64,000 nt of DNA from Gordonia neofelifaecis NRRL B-59395 (lineage in GTDB: Bacteria > Actinomycetota > Actinomycetes > Mycobacteriales > Mycobacteriaceae). Location of the stretch: the NCBI RefSeq assembly GCF_000192435.1, contig NZ_AEUD01000002.1, positions 310,001-374,000 of the forward strand, given 5' to 3'. The notes under the pieces are model-generated. The model was not told the DNA's origin, did no database searches, and saw nothing but the letters and a program-made list of their open reading frames with translations. Position 1 is the first letter of the stretch. Each line of letters begins with the position of its first letter. This document shows, in pieces, positions 17,586-27,251 of the stretch. A program made the translations under genes and the position numbers.

Positions 17586-18203
17586 GTGCCATTCGACGTC
17601 TCCGTATACACGACGACGGCCATCACGCTGATCGTCATCATGGACCCGCCGGGACAGGTGCCGGTGTTCCTGTCGCTCGTCGGCCGCAGGTCGCCGGAGT
17701 ATCGCCGCAAGGCCGCATGGCAGGCGCCGCTGGTCTCGCTGTTCGTGATCAGCCTGTTCGCGGTCGGCGGTCGGGCCATTCTGGCGTACCTGCACATCGG
17801 CATTCCGGCACTCCAGGGCGCAGGCGGACTGCTGTTGCTGCTGGTGGCGCTGCAGTTGTTGACTGGGCTGGGCGCGTCGAGCGCCGACAAGGTCGACGAC
17901 GACGTGAACGTGGCGCTGGTGCCGCTCGGAACGCCCCTGCTGGCCGGGCCCGGCGCGATCGCCGCGGTCATCGTGGCGGTCAGTCAGGTGCACGGCGACA
18001 TCAGCGGGTACACGGCCATCGCGGCGGGGATCCTCACCGCGCACGCCGTCGTCGCGCTGGCACTGATGTTCTCGACGAGCATCATCAAGGTGCTCCGCGT
18101 CAGTGGGATCACCCTTCTCGCAAAGATCGCCGGCCTGCTGCTCGCGGCGATCGCGGTGCAGTTGATCGCGACGTCGGTGATCGGCTTCGCCGCGACGGCG
18201 TGA
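17586..18203 (+). CDS. MarC family integral membrane protein
   Basis: A 205-residue protein made almost wholly of six hydrophobic helices. The family motif IVIMDPPGQVPVFLSL sits at the first/second helix and TPLLAGPGAIAAVIV in the middle. MarC proteins (formerly linked to multiple antibiotic resistance, a claim since withdrawn for E. coli MarC) have no established substrate. It is divergent from corA and 22 bp upstream of a lipoprotein gene. Confidence 0.85.
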   Translation: MPFDVSVYTTTAITLIVIMDPPGQVPVFLSLVGRRSPEYRRKAAWQAPLVSLFVISLFAVGGRAILAYLHIGIPALQGAGGLLLLLVALQLLTGLGASSADKVDDDVNVALVPLGTPLLAGPGAIAAVIVAVSQVHGDISGYTAIAAGILTAHAVVALALMFSTSIIKVLRVSGITLLAKIAGLLLAAIAVQLIATSVIGFAATA

Positions 18204-18225
18204 GCGTCGACTAACGTTGGCGGCG

Positions 18226-19104
18226 ATGTCTACTCGACGATTTCCCCGCCGCCTGGCCGGAGCCGTGGTCGCGGCCGGCGCCCTGTTCGCATTGGTGACG
18301 GCCTGCGGATCCGATGATCCGGTGCCGCTGCGCGTGAGCAGCGACGGCACGCCCGCGATGCGCGTCGCCGCCCAGATCTACGGCGGGGCACTGGCCCGGA
18401 CCGGTGTGCCGATCGACGTGCTCGATTCAGCGGCCGGAGACCGTCGCCTGCTCGACGCGGCGGCCCAGGGCGACGTCGACTTGTTCCCGGCGTTCACCGG
18501 CGACCTGCTGACCTCGCTGACACCGAATCCCGAGGCTCGGTCGAGTGAGGACGTGGAGAACGCGGTCAACCGCGCGCTGCCGCAGGGGGTGACCATCGGT
18601 GATCCGGCGGGGGTGAGCGATCGCAGGCAGTTGGTGGTGGCGCAGGCATTGGTCGACGCGCATCAGCTCACCGATCTGTCGCAGTGCGCCGCCTTGCCGC
18701 CGGGACTGCCGTTGGTCACGACGGGGGTCCTGACAGCGGAGGAACGCCAGTCGTTCGACGTCTGCCGCTTCGGTGCGATCGAGGACCGCCGGACGCCGTC
18801 CGAGGTGGCCGACCGAGTCCGCGACGGCCGGGCACTGGGGACTTTGACCGGACTGGAGGCGGCCACCGCCCTCACCGGTCGCGACGATGTGACGGCGCTG
18901 CGTTCGCAGGACGCCGGTCCGATGGCCCAGGACCTGGTTCCGGTCTATCGCGCCGGACAGATCGGGAAGTCGCAGATGAAGGCGCTGAGCCGGGTCGCCG
19001 GAGAGCTGACCACCGCGGATCTGGCGGAGCTCGCCGCGCGGGTCGAGGCCGGCGCTGCCCCGGGAGCCGTCGCGAATGAGTGGATCAGCACCCACGGGGT
19101 CTGA
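18226..19104 (+). CDS. Osmoprotectant-type (glycine betaine/choline) ABC substrate-binding lipoprotein
   Basis: A 292-residue lipoprotein with RR-start signal and lipobox LVTAC. The mature part has the OpuAC/QbcA-like layout: SSDGTPAMRVAAQIYGGAL, GDVDLFPAFTGDLL and a C-terminal LTTADLAELAARV block. It probably captures a quaternary-amine or similar small solute. No permease or ATPase gene adjoins, so it either serves a transporter elsewhere or is an orphan binding protein. ATG 18226 was chosen over TTG 18217; a TAACGT box lies 8 nt upstream. A strong terminator follows. Confidence 0.7.
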   Translation: MSTRRFPRRLAGAVVAAGALFALVTACGSDDPVPLRVSSDGTPAMRVAAQIYGGALARTGVPIDVLDSAAGDRRLLDAAAQGDVDLFPAFTGDLLTSLTPNPEARSSEDVENAVNRALPQGVTIGDPAGVSDRRQLVVAQALVDAHQLTDLSQCAALPPGLPLVTTGVLTAEERQSFDVCRFGAIEDRRTPSEVADRVRDGRALGTLTGLEAATALTGRDDVTALRSQDAGPMAQDLVPVYRAGQIGKSQMKALSRVAGELTTADLAELAARVEAGAAPGAVANEWISTHGV

Positions 19105-19119
19105 TCGGGGCAGACAGCG

Positions 19120-19154
19120 AAGAGCCGCCGCGACGGTCTGTCGCGGCGGCTCTT
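19120..19154. terminator. Bidirectional hairpin terminator
   Basis: AAGAGCCGCCGCGAC (19120-19134) pairs perfectly with 19140-19154 around a 5-nt loop. It lies between the ends of two convergent genes (binding lipoprotein and SDR), so it can serve both. Confidence 0.8.
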
Positions 19155-19170
19155 CCCGTTCGGGGGCGTG

Positions 19171-20001
19171 CTACTTGGTGCGGTTCAGCGCCCACCCGGT
19201 GATCCGGGCACCGATGCCCTGGTAGCCGGAGGCGACCAACCGCACACAGACATCGAGCACCTTCGCGTCGGCACCGACGAGGACGCGGGCGCGGTCGCGC
19301 TCCACGGCCTTGATGATGATGTCGGCTGCCTTCTCCGAGCTGGTGTTCGCCAGGTACTTGTCGAACAGTTCCGCGGTCTTCGCCTGGTCGTGATCGCCCG
19401 AGGTGGTGGCGTTGCGGGCGATCGCCGTCTTGATGCCGCCCGGGTGCACGCAGGTCACCTTGACCGGGTGCTTGGCGATGATCATCTCCTGGTTGAGCGC
19501 CTCGGTGAAGCCGCGCACTGCGAACTTGGCCGAGTTGTAGGCGGCCTGGCCCGGCTCGGCGAGCAGACCGAACAGCGACGAGGTGTTGACGACATGACCG
19601 TCGCCCGAGGCGATCAGGTACGGCAGGAAGGCCTTGGTGCCGTTGACGACACCCCAGTAGTCGATGTCCATGACACGCTCGATGTCCTTGAACTCCATCG
19701 TCTCGACCTCGCCGTGGTGTGCGATGCCCGCATTGTTGAAGATGGCGTTCACGGTGCCGAAATGTCCGGCGACGGTGTCGGCGTACTCGAGCACGGCTTC
19801 GCGTTCGGCGACGTTGAGGAGCTGGCTGTGCACCTGGGCGCCGGTTGCGGCGACGAGGCGCTCGGTCTCGGCCAGTCCGTCGGGGTTCACGTCCGAGATG
19901 GCGATCTTGGCGCCGCGCTTGGCGAGCTTGACGGCCAGGTCGCGGCCCATGCCCGATCCTGCTCCGGTGATGACGATGACCTTGTTGTTGAAGTCCTTCA
20001 T
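19171..20001 (-). CDS. Short-chain dehydrogenase/reductase
   Basis: A 276-residue classical SDR. The cofactor motif TGAGSGMG is at residues 12-19, NNAG near 90, the catalytic serine in VNTSSLFG and YNSAK supplies Tyr and Lys. It is downstream of the Baeyer-Villiger monooxygenase gene by 44 bp on the same strand. A pathway in which the SDR oxidises an alcohol to the ketone that the monooxygenase then turns into an ester is likely, but the substrate is unknown. Confidence 0.88.
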   Translation of the reverse strand: MKDFNNKVIVITGAGSGMGRDLAVKLAKRGAKIAISDVNPDGLAETERLVAATGAQVHSQLLNVAEREAVLEYADTVAGHFGTVNAIFNNAGIAHHGEVETMEFKDIERVMDIDYWGVVNGTKAFLPYLIASGDGHVVNTSSLFGLLAEPGQAAYNSAKFAVRGFTEALNQEMIIAKHPVKVTCVHPGGIKTAIARNATTSGDHDQAKTAELFDKYLANTSSEKAADIIIKAVERDRARVLVGADAKVLDVCVRLVASGYQGIGARITGWALNRTK

Positions 20002-20045
20002 GGATTCTCCTGGAAGTTCGGTGAACTGAACGGTTGGTGTTGGAG

Positions 20046-21590
20046 TCAGGCGTCGACGGTGACGGCGTCGTCGGCGGGCGCCGCGTCGTCAGGCGTCGTG
20101 GTGGTCACGGCATCGGCCGTCAGGGTCTGGTAGGCGTCGAGGTCGAACGACCGCGTCTGATTGCGGAAGTTGAAGGTGAATCCCGGCCACAGGACGGTGA
20201 TGTTGCCGTTCGCGTCCTTGTACCAGGAGGCGCAGCCGCCGTTGATCCACACGCTGTTGCGGAGGGTGTGCTGGATGTCGGCGTTGAACCGGTCTTGCGC
20301 CGCCTTGGTGACCTCGGTCCGCACGATGCCCCGCGCACGCGTCTTGCGGACGTAGTCGACCAGGTAGTTCAACTGCGACTCGATCATGTAGACCATCGAG
20401 GTGTGGCCGAGACCGGTCGAGGGGCCGATCAGCAGCATCAAGTTCGGGAACCCGTTGATGAACGAGCCCTTGTAGGCCTGCATGCCCTCGACCGCCCACA
20501 CGTCGGCGAGGCTCTTGCCGTCGGTGCCGACGATGGTGTCGAACACCGGGGAGTCGGTGACGTGGAAACCGGTCGCGACGACGATCACGTCGACGTCGCG
20601 GGCGGTGCCGTCGGAGGTGACGATCCCGGTCTCGGTGACGCGGGCGATGCCGTCGGTCACCAGCTCGACGTTGTCCTGGTCGAGCGTCGGGTACCACTCG
20701 TTCGACTTCAGGATCCGCTTGCAGCCGACGGCGAATTTCGGCGTCACGGCCTTGCGGAGCTCGGGGTCGCGGATGCCGCGGAAGATGTTGGCCCGGCTCA
20801 GTGCCTCAACCGGCTTGAGAGCCTTCGGAGCGTACGTCATGCCCGCCGCGACGACCTCGTTGAACGAGTAGATTCCGCCGCGGATGGCCGCCTGCAGGCC
20901 GGGGATATTCTTGAACGCCCAGTTCTCGACGCTCAGGTAGGGGCGCTCGTTGCGGGGGATGATCCACGGTGCGGTGCGCTGGTAGACGTCCATGTGGCCG
21001 ACGACCTTGCCAAGCTGCGGAACGATCTGGATGGCCGAGGCGCCGGTGCCGATGACGGCGACGCGCTTGCCGGTGAAGTCGTAGTCGGTGTCCCATCGGG
21101 CGGAGTGGACGATCTTGCCCCGGTAGTCGTCGAATCCGTCGATGTCGGGGAGGTTCGGCTCACAGAGCGGGCCCACGCCGCCGACCAGGGTGCGTGCGGT
21201 CAGCGACAGCTTCTCGCCGTCGCGCTCGTAGTCGATGCGCCAGCGGCTGGTCGCCTCGTCCCACTCCGCGTGGGTGACGTCGGAGCCGAACAGTGCGTGG
21301 TCGCCGATCTGGTGCTCGTCGGCGACGGCGTTGATGTAGCGGTGGATCTCCGGCTGGTGCGAGTACGACCGCGACCACTCCGGGTTGAGAGCGAAGGAGT
21401 ACGAGTACAGGTGCGAGGGGACGTCGCACGCGGCGCCGGGGTAGACGTTGTCGCGCCAGGTGCCGCCGAAGTCGTGGCCGCGGTCGAGGAGGACGTAGTC
21501 GTCGACGCCTTCCTGGGCGAGCTTGATGGCTGCGCCGAGGCCGGAGAACCCGGCGCCGATGATCGCGATCTCTACATCATGCGTTGTCAT
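20046..21590 (-). CDS. Flavin-dependent Baeyer-Villiger monooxygenase
   Basis: A 514-residue class B flavoprotein monooxygenase. The FAD Rossmann motif GAGFSG is at about residues 12-17, a second dinucleotide (NADPH) motif GTGASA lies near 186, and the Baeyer-Villiger fingerprint appears as YRGKIVHSARWD, with Tyr in place of the usual first Phe. It should insert oxygen next to a ketone, using NADPH and O2. ATG 21590 was chosen: TATGGT lies 7 nt upstream, and the longer TTG 21626 start would sit inside the operator. The gene leads an operon with the SDR and faces a TetR regulator. Confidence 0.9.
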   Translation of the reverse strand: MTTHDVEIAIIGAGFSGLGAAIKLAQEGVDDYVLLDRGHDFGGTWRDNVYPGAACDVPSHLYSYSFALNPEWSRSYSHQPEIHRYINAVADEHQIGDHALFGSDVTHAEWDEATSRWRIDYERDGEKLSLTARTLVGGVGPLCEPNLPDIDGFDDYRGKIVHSARWDTDYDFTGKRVAVIGTGASAIQIVPQLGKVVGHMDVYQRTAPWIIPRNERPYLSVENWAFKNIPGLQAAIRGGIYSFNEVVAAGMTYAPKALKPVEALSRANIFRGIRDPELRKAVTPKFAVGCKRILKSNEWYPTLDQDNVELVTDGIARVTETGIVTSDGTARDVDVIVVATGFHVTDSPVFDTIVGTDGKSLADVWAVEGMQAYKGSFINGFPNLMLLIGPSTGLGHTSMVYMIESQLNYLVDYVRKTRARGIVRTEVTKAAQDRFNADIQHTLRNSVWINGGCASWYKDANGNITVLWPGFTFNFRNQTRSFDLDAYQTLTADAVTTTTPDDAAPADDAVTVDA

Positions 21591-21597
21591 GGTGCCA

Positions 21598-21662
21598 ACC
21601 ATAAGCGCGTGTTGACTGCGAGTCAATAGGCAATTGAATTCGAGTCAATAAGCGCTTACGGT
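21598..21662. promoter_or_regulatory. Divergent promoters with two TetR-type operators
   Basis: Minus-strand promoter for the monooxygenase: -35 TTGACT (21626-21621), 17-bp spacer, -10 TATGGT (21603-21598). Plus-strand promoter for tetR: -35 TTGAAT (21634-21639), 17-bp spacer, -10 TACGGT (21657-21662). Two 15-bp palindromes, TTGACTGCGAGTCAA (21612-21626) and TTGAATTCGAGTCAA (21634-21648), overlap the two -35 boxes, 22 bp apart centre to centre. Binding of the adjacent TetR protein would shut both promoters. Confidence 0.78.
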
Positions 21663-21668
21663 TGGTGC

Positions 21669-22274
21669 ATGACCTCCGCCAGAACTCGTCTGAGTCCGGC
21701 CGCGCGCCGGCGTCAACTCATCGACCTCGGCGTCGAACTGGCCCGCGATCGGCCCCTGGAACTGGTCACGATGGAGGCGGTCGCGGAGGCTGCGGGAGTG
21801 TCGAAGGGCCTGATCTTCCACTATTTCGAGTCCAAGGCCGACTTCCACCTGTGCGTGATCACCGAGCAGGCGGAGGAGATGCTGGCTCGTACCGCGCCGC
21901 GTGACGACATCGGCGACACCATCGAGATGCTCCAGGCGTCGATCACCGCATACGTCGACTACGTCGCCGACAACGGCCGCGGGTTCGTCGGCGTCATCCG
22001 CGGCGCGGCGAGTGCCGATGCGGCGATCCGCGCCGTCGCCGACCGGACGCGCGCGGCGATGACCGAACGCATCCTGTCGCGCGCGCCGTCCATCGGGATC
22101 GAGCGGACACCCGCGATCGAACTGGCCGTCGCCGGCTGGATCGCCTTCGTCGAGGAATCGCTCGTCAGGTGGATCGACGACCCGGTGGTCACCCGTGATC
22201 AGTTGGTGCAGATCTTCGTCGGGGCCCTGCCGACGCTGGCCGGTCTGGTCGGCGCGGTGGTCGCGACGGACTGA
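21669..22274 (+). CDS. TetR family transcriptional regulator
   Basis: A 201-residue TetR-type repressor. The N-terminal helix-turn-helix (about 30-60) includes VTMEAVAEAAGVSKGLIFHYFESKADF; the all-helical C-terminal domain would bind the inducer. It starts at ATG 21669, 6 nt after its -10 box, so its mRNA is probably leaderless. The divergent layout and operators predict control of its own gene and of the monooxygenase-SDR operon, with a ketone or related compound as inducer (inference). Confidence 0.88.
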   Translation: MTSARTRLSPAARRRQLIDLGVELARDRPLELVTMEAVAEAAGVSKGLIFHYFESKADFHLCVITEQAEEMLARTAPRDDIGDTIEMLQASITAYVDYVADNGRGFVGVIRGAASADAAIRAVADRTRAAMTERILSRAPSIGIERTPAIELAVAGWIAFVEESLVRWIDDPVVTRDQLVQIFVGALPTLAGLVGAVVATD

Positions 22275-22314
22275 CGACGAGCGGGCGGGCGCGTCCCGCT
22301 CCCGTCGTCGACAG

Positions 22315-22381
22315 CCGCTCCCCGAACCTGCATCCGCGCACGTCGGGGGTGCCGCGGATGCAGGTTCGGGGAGCGGATGCG
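22315..22381 (+). repeat. 67-bp inverted repeat, left copy, itself a hairpin
   Basis: 22315-22381 is an exact reverse complement of 23374-23440. Within it, 22315-22338 pairs perfectly with 22353-22376 (24-bp stem, 14-nt loop); the stem contains CGAACCTGCATCCGCG. It begins 40 bp after the tetR stop and ends 4 bp before the stop of the enclosed gene. It could also act as terminator for both genes. Confidence 0.95.
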
Positions 22382-22385
22382 CCGG

Positions 22386-23309
22386 TCAGTAGCGGATACC
22401 GAGCTTGTCGTAATGCCGCTCAAGCCTGGGAACCAGGCGCCGGGCGCGGAGGTCGTCCCAGATCCATCTCGCGACGTCGAGACCGAGGTCGCGGAGTTCG
22501 TCCTCGCGGAGCTTCTCCCGGATCACGACCTCCTCGGGTTCCTCGCCGCCGCGCATGTCGCGACGGTATTTGATCAGTCCGTCGAACTCGCCGACGAACC
22601 TGTCGTCGACGCCGAAGTCGCAGAACGCCCGACGACCGGACGCGAGTCGGTACTCGACCTGCAGTCTCGGCAATGGCAGCCGCGCCTCGATCATCTGCGC
22701 GCGGCTCCACGACTCCCCGGGCGAGGCCGAATCCCCGTCGGCGAACGACAACGCGTGGCGAGCGAAACCGCAGTTCCGGCGACCGGTGTGGAAGCGCGGC
22801 TCGATCTCGTGGACGAGCAGTCCTGCTCGGAGTCCCGAATCCAATGCCGTGAGAGCCTGCGGAAGTCGGGTGGTCGACAACGCGATGTCGGCGACGGTCC
22901 GTGCCGCGCTGGTGACCCGGACTCCGTCCAGTTCGACCACATCGTCGTCGGCGAGAAGTCCATTGTGGATGACGCGGCGTGGCCGCCGGGAACCTCCCGA
23001 GAGACGGCCGTTGGTGACGTGGACTCGAGACCGGTCGGGATACAGCAGGTCGATGCCGTGCACGGCCGCTGCCGAATCGTGGCTGAGGACGGGCCTGCCC
23101 GGGCCCAGGGCCGCGGCGATGCATCGCTGCCGGTAGACGTGGGCTTCGGAGTCGTCTCGGCCGACGAGCACCGCGGCTGGAAGATACGTTCCGCGCACGG
23201 CGACGATCAGTTCGCCCGTTCGTACCGCCGCGGCGATCCGTCGGTCCGAGATCCCGTTCTGGAGCGCGTCGTCTCGATGGACGAGTCCGTGTCTGTCTGT
23301 CGGCCACAT
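22386..23309 (-). CDS. AbiEi-like/DUF559-like protein (possible PD-(D/E)xK nuclease fold) boxed by inverted repeats
   Basis: A 307-residue protein of an actinobacterial family often labelled type IV toxin-antitoxin AbiEi-like. The N-terminus (about 5-45: HGLVHRDDALQNGISDRRI, TGELIVAVRGTYLP) looks like a winged helix. The C-terminus (about 197-290) has the Vsr/DUF559-like order E199, D231 (CDF), E241-F-D243, K247, then RARRL near 288, so a restriction-endonuclease-like fold is plausible. No partner nucleotidyltransferase (AbiEii) adjoins. ATG 23309 starts the conserved part; ATG 23378 would begin inside the flanking repeat. Function unknown. Confidence 0.6.
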   Translation of the reverse strand: MWPTDRHGLVHRDDALQNGISDRRIAAAVRTGELIVAVRGTYLPAAVLVGRDDSEAHVYRQRCIAAALGPGRPVLSHDSAAAVHGIDLLYPDRSRVHVTNGRLSGGSRRPRRVIHNGLLADDDVVELDGVRVTSAARTVADIALSTTRLPQALTALDSGLRAGLLVHEIEPRFHTGRRNCGFARHALSFADGDSASPGESWSRAQMIEARLPLPRLQVEYRLASGRRAFCDFGVDDRFVGEFDGLIKYRRDMRGGEEPEEVVIREKLREDELRDLGLDVARWIWDDLRARRLVPRLERHYDKLGIRY

Positions 23310-23373
23310 GGACCGAGTACACGCCGGAACTGCCGAACCCGCACCCGCGCCGTCCACAGGTACGACCATCTGC

Positions 23374-23440
23374 CGCATCCGCTCCCCGAACCTGCATCCG
23401 CGGCACCCCCGACGTGCGCGGATGCAGGTTCGGGGAGCGG
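23374..23440 (-). repeat. 67-bp inverted repeat, right copy, itself a hairpin
   Basis: Exact reverse complement of 22315-22381. The internal stem is 23379-23402 with 23417-23440. It lies 64 bp upstream of the enclosed gene's start and 22 bp from the kgd terminator, so it is not needed as a terminator for kgd. Paired inverted copies around one gene suggest a cassette boundary. Confidence 0.95.
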
Positions 23441-23462
23441 ACGCCGGGGAGTGACGCGGACA

Positions 23463-23503
23463 GACGAAGGCCGCCTCACCGAAACGGTGAGGCGGCCTTC
23501 GTC
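23463..23503. terminator. kgd terminator
   Basis: An 18-bp perfect stem, GACGAAGGCCGCCTCACC (23463-23480) with 23486-23503, and a GAAAC loop. It lies 13 bp after the kgd stop on the minus strand. Confidence 0.88.
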
Positions 23504-23516
23504 AGCGGGATTCAGA

Positions 23517-26500
23517 TCAGCTGAACGCGCCGTCGACGATCTCCTGCTGTTCCACGGCGTGGACCTTGCTGGAGCCGGACGACGGGGCCGACATCGCGCG
23601 ACGCGAGATCCGGCGGAGCCCGCCGAGCAGCTCGGGGAGCATCTCCGGGAGCCAGAGGCCGAGGAACGGCCACGGGCCCTGGTTCGCGGGCTCTTCCTGG
23701 ACCCAGACGAAGTCGTTCGCGTTCGGGTACTGCTCGAGAGTGCGAGCGAGCCGGCGGTAGGGAACCGGGTACAACTGCTCGACGCGGACGATCGCGACGT
23801 CGTCGCGGCCCTCCTTCTCCTGCTTCGCCGCCAGCTCGTAGTAGAGCTTGCCGCTGACGAGGAGCACACGCTGCACCTTGTCGCGGTCGCCGCCCTGCTT
23901 CGCGAACTTCGGATCGTCGATCACCGACAGGAACTTGCCGTCGGTGAAGTCCTCGACCGGCGAGACCGCAGCCTTGTTCCGCAGCATCGACTTCGGGGTG
24001 AAGACCACCAGCGGACGGCTGATGCCGTCGTGTACGTGGCGACGCAGCAGGTGGAAGTAGCTGGCCGGGGTCGACGGCAGTGCGACGGTCATCGAGCCCT
24101 CGGCACAGAGCTGCAGGAAGCGCTCGATACGACCCGAGGAATGATCGGGACCCTGGCCTTCGTGGCCGTGCGGCAGCAGCAGGACGACGTCGCTGCGCTG
24201 GCCCCACTTGGCCTCGCCCGAGCTGATGAACTCGTCGATGATCGACTGGGCGCCGTTGACGAAGTCACCGAACTGCGCCTCCCAGAGCACGAGGGCCTCG
24301 GGATCGGCGAGTGCGTATCCGTACTCGAAGCCGAGGACGCCGTATTCGCTGAGCGGCGAGTCGTACACCAGGAAGCGGCCGGTGGCGTCGGGCAGATGGT
24401 TGAGCGGCGTGTACTCCGAGCCGTTCTCCCGGTCGATCAGCACCGAGTGACGCTGGGTGAACGTGCCGCGACGCGAGTCCTGACCCGACAGTCGGACCGT
24501 CCGGCCCTCCTGCACAAGGGTGCCGAACGCCAGGATCTCGGCGAACGCCCAGTCGACGTCGCCCTTGACCGGCATGTCGTGACGGCGCTTGATGACCGGG
24601 CGCACGCGCGGGTGCTCGTTGAAGCCCTCCGGCAGGTTGCCGAAGGCGTCGCCGATCTGCGCGAGCTTCTCCTGCGGGACCGCCGTGACGAGCTTGGTCA
24701 GCAGCGTCTGCTCGCCCTCGACGGACGGTGACGCCTCGGGCGTGAACCGCTCGAGTTCCTTGACCTCGACGAAGACGCGCTCGAGTTGACCCTGGTAGTC
24801 GCGCAGGGCGTCCTCGGCCTCCTTGGTCGAGATGTCGCCGCGGCCGATCAGGGCTTCGGTGTAGCTCTTGCGGACGCTGCGCAGGTTGTTGATCACGTCG
24901 TACATCGCGGGCTGCGTCATCGACGGATCGTCGCCCTCGTTGTGGCCCAGGCGGCGGTAGCAGACCAGGTCGATGACCACGTCGCGGTTGAACGCCTCGC
25001 GGTAGTCGACGGCCAGCTTGGCGGCCCAGACACAGGCCTCCGGGTCGTCGCCGTTCACGTGGAAGACCGGTGCGCCGATCATCTTCGCGACGTCGGTGCA
25101 GTACTGCGTCGACCGCGAGTGCTCGGGTGCGGTCGTGAAGCCGACCTGGTTGTTCACGACGATGTGGACGGTGCCGCCGGTGCGGTAGCCGTTCAGCATC
25201 GACATGTTGAGGACCTCGGCCACGATGCCCTGGCCGGCGAACGCGGCGTCACCGTGCAGCATCAGCGGCAGAACGGCGAACTCGCGCGCCTCACCCATGC
25301 TGTCCTGCTTGGCGCGGACGATGCCCTCGAGCACGGGGTCCACGGCCTCGAGGTGGCTGGGATTCGCGGTGAGCGAGACGGTGATCTCGTTGTCGCCGAA
25401 CATCTGGTAGTACTTGCCCTCGGCGCCGAGGTGGTACTTCACGTCGCCGGAACCGTGTGCGTCAGCGGGGCCGAGGTTGCCCTCGAACTCGGTGAAGATC
25501 TTCGAGTACGGCTTGCCGACGATGTTCGCCAGGACGTTCAGACGGCCGCGGTGCGGCATGCCGATGACGACCTCTTCGACGTTGTGCTCGGCGCTCTGGT
25601 CGAGGACGGCGTCCATCATCGGGATCACGGCTTCGGCGCCCTCGAGGGAGAAGCGCTTCTGGCCGACGTACTTGGTCGCGAGGAAGGTCTCGAAGGCCTC
25701 GGCGGCGTTGAGCTTGCTCAGGATGTACTTCTGCTCGGCCACCGGGGGCTTGCTGTGCTGGATCTCCACGCGATCCTGGAGCCAGCGCTGCTGCTCGGGA
25801 TCGAGGATGTGGGTGTACTCCACACCGACGTGACGGCAGTAGGCGTCGCGCAGGATCGACAGGACGTCGCGCAGCTTCATGTCGGTCTGGCCGTGGAAGC
25901 CGCCGACCTTGAACGACCGGTCGAGGTCCCACAGGGTGAGACCGTAGGTCAGGACGTCCAGGTCCGGATGCGAGGTCTTGGCCGCGGTGTCCATCATCAG
26001 CGGATCCGTGTCGGCCATCAGGTGCCCGCGGCTGCGGTACGCCGCGATCAGCTCGAGGACGCGAGTGTTCTTGTCGACCAGTCCGGCCGGGATGTCGCGC
26101 CGCCAGCGGACCGGCTCGTACGGGATCTGGAGCGAGGTGAACAGCTCGTCCCAGAAGCCGTCGTCGAGCAGCAGGTTGTGGACCTTGCGCAGGAAGTCGC
26201 CCGACTCCGCGCCCTGGATGATGCGGTGGTCGTACGTGGAGGTCAGCGTCATCAACTTGCCGACGCCCATCTCGGCGATCTGCTCGTCGCTGGCGCCCTG
26301 GAACTCCGCGGGGTACTCCATCGCGCCGGCGCCGATGATCGCGCCCTGTCCCTGCATCAGACGCGGGACCGAGTGGACGGTGCCGATGGTGCCGGGGTTG
26401 GTCAGCGAGATGGTGACGCCCGCGAAGTCCTCCGCGCCGAGCTTGCCGTCGCGCGCGCGGCGCACGATGTCCTCGTACGCGGCGACGAAGGCGGAGAAGC

Positions 26501-27251
26501 TCATCGACTCGCAGCCCTTGATGGCCGCGACGACCAGGGTGCGGTTGCCGTTCTTGCCGGGCAGGTCGATGGCGAGGCCGAGGTTGGTATGCGCCGGGGT
26601 GACGACGTTCGGCTTGCCGTCGATCACGGCGAAGTGGCGGTTCATGTTCGGGAACGACTTGATCGCTTGGACCAGTGCGTAGCCGAGGATGTGGGTGAAG
26701 CTGACCTTGCCGCCTCGGGTGCGGGCCAGGTGATTGTTGATGACGACGCGGTTGTCGATCATCAGCTTCGCCGGGATGGCGCGCACGCTGGTCGCCGTCG
26801 GCACCTCGAGCGAGGCGGACATGTTGCGGACGATGGCCGCCGCCGGTCCGCGCAGGATTTGGTTGGAGTCGGTGCCTGCGTCGGCGGCGGGCTTCGCGGC
26901 GGCCGCGGTGCGACTGGTGCCCGAGGCGGCCTTGGTAGCCGCCGACTCACGGGCGGGAGCGGGGGTGCGAGCGGCGGCGGGCGCGGCCTTGGTCGGCTCG
27001 GTGTCGAGCGTCACGGCCTGCTTCGGTGCCACGCGTGCGGCCGGAGCTGCCGGGGCCGCAGCTGTCGCGGGGGCGGCCGGCGCTGAGCCGTTGGCCGATG
27101 GAGCGGATGCAGTCGTGCCCGGGCGATAGTTCTTGAGAAGCTCGTGCCAGCTCGGATCGACTGATTCGGGGTTGGTCTGGAATCGCTGGTACATCTCCTC
27201 GACCAGCCATTCGTTTTGTCCGAAGTCTGATTCGGAAATCGAACTGCTCAC
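23517..27251 (-). CDS. kgd: Multifunctional 2-oxoglutarate decarboxylase/dehydrogenase E1-E2 (KGD)
   Basis: A 1244-residue protein, the size and layout of actinobacterial KGD. A short E1-type N-terminal helix ([15 protein letters not shown], about 10-24) is joined by an Ala/Pro linker (about 45-130) to an E2 acyltransferase domain (about 130-360, catalytic motif DHRIIQG with His near 342). The thiamine-diphosphate E1 part (about 365-1244) follows. It decarboxylates 2-oxoglutarate for the TCA cycle and works with a pyruvate dehydrogenase-type E3/E2. In mycobacteria GarA inhibits it according to phosphorylation state. I chose GTG 27251 ([15 protein letters not shown]) over TTG 27269 by similarity to known N-termini. 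Confidence 0.95.
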   Translation of the reverse strand: MSSSISESDFGQNEWLVEEMYQRFQTNPESVDPSWHELLKNYRPGTTASAPSANGSAPAAPATAAAPAAPAARVAPKQAVTLDTEPTKAAPAAARTPAPARESAATKAASGTSRTAAAAKPAADAGTDSNQILRGPAAAIVRNMSASLEVPTATSVRAIPAKLMIDNRVVINNHLARTRGGKVSFTHILGYALVQAIKSFPNMNRHFAVIDGKPNVVTPAHTNLGLAIDLPGKNGNRTLVVAAIKGCESMSFSAFVAAYEDIVRRARDGKLGAEDFAGVTISLTNPGTIGTVHSVPRLMQGQGAIIGAGAMEYPAEFQGASDEQIAEMGVGKLMTLTSTYDHRIIQGAESGDFLRKVHNLLLDDGFWDELFTSLQIPYEPVRWRRDIPAGLVDKNTRVLELIAAYRSRGHLMADTDPLMMDTAAKTSHPDLDVLTYGLTLWDLDRSFKVGGFHGQTDMKLRDVLSILRDAYCRHVGVEYTHILDPEQQRWLQDRVEIQHSKPPVAEQKYILSKLNAAEAFETFLATKYVGQKRFSLEGAEAVIPMMDAVLDQSAEHNVEEVVIGMPHRGRLNVLANIVGKPYSKIFTEFEGNLGPADAHGSGDVKYHLGAEGKYYQMFGDNEITVSLTANPSHLEAVDPVLEGIVRAKQDSMGEAREFAVLPLMLHGDAAFAGQGIVAEVLNMSMLNGYRTGGTVHIVVNNQVGFTTAPEHSRSTQYCTDVAKMIGAPVFHVNGDDPEACVWAAKLAVDYREAFNRDVVIDLVCYRRLGHNEGDDPSMTQPAMYDVINNLRSVRKSYTEALIGRGDISTKEAEDALRDYQGQLERVFVEVKELERFTPEASPSVEGEQTLLTKLVTAVPQEKLAQIGDAFGNLPEGFNEHPRVRPVIKRRHDMPVKGDVDWAFAEILAFGTLVQEGRTVRLSGQDSRRGTFTQRHSVLIDRENGSEYTPLNHLPDATGRFLVYDSPLSEYGVLGFEYGYALADPEALVLWEAQFGDFVNGAQSIIDEFISSGEAKWGQRSDVVLLLPHGHEGQGPDHSSGRIERFLQLCAEGSMTVALPSTPASYFHLLRRHVHDGISRPLVVFTPKSMLRNKAAVSPVEDFTDGKFLSVIDDPKFAKQGGDRDKVQRVLLVSGKLYYELAAKQEKEGRDDVAIVRVEQLYPVPYRRLARTLEQYPNANDFVWVQEEPANQGPWPFLGLWLPEMLPELLGGLRRISRRAMSAPSSGSSKVHAVEQQEIVDGAFS

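Noticed and set aside
22315-23440. Ordinary insertion sequence with terminal inverted repeats
   Set aside because: The enclosed protein has no transposase motif, no target-site duplication is evident, and each repeat is itself a hairpin, so I list it as an unexplained cassette instead.
24786-27086. 766-codon open frame antisense to kgd
   Set aside because: Shadow of the GC-rich third codon positions of kgd; the sense protein is unmistakable.
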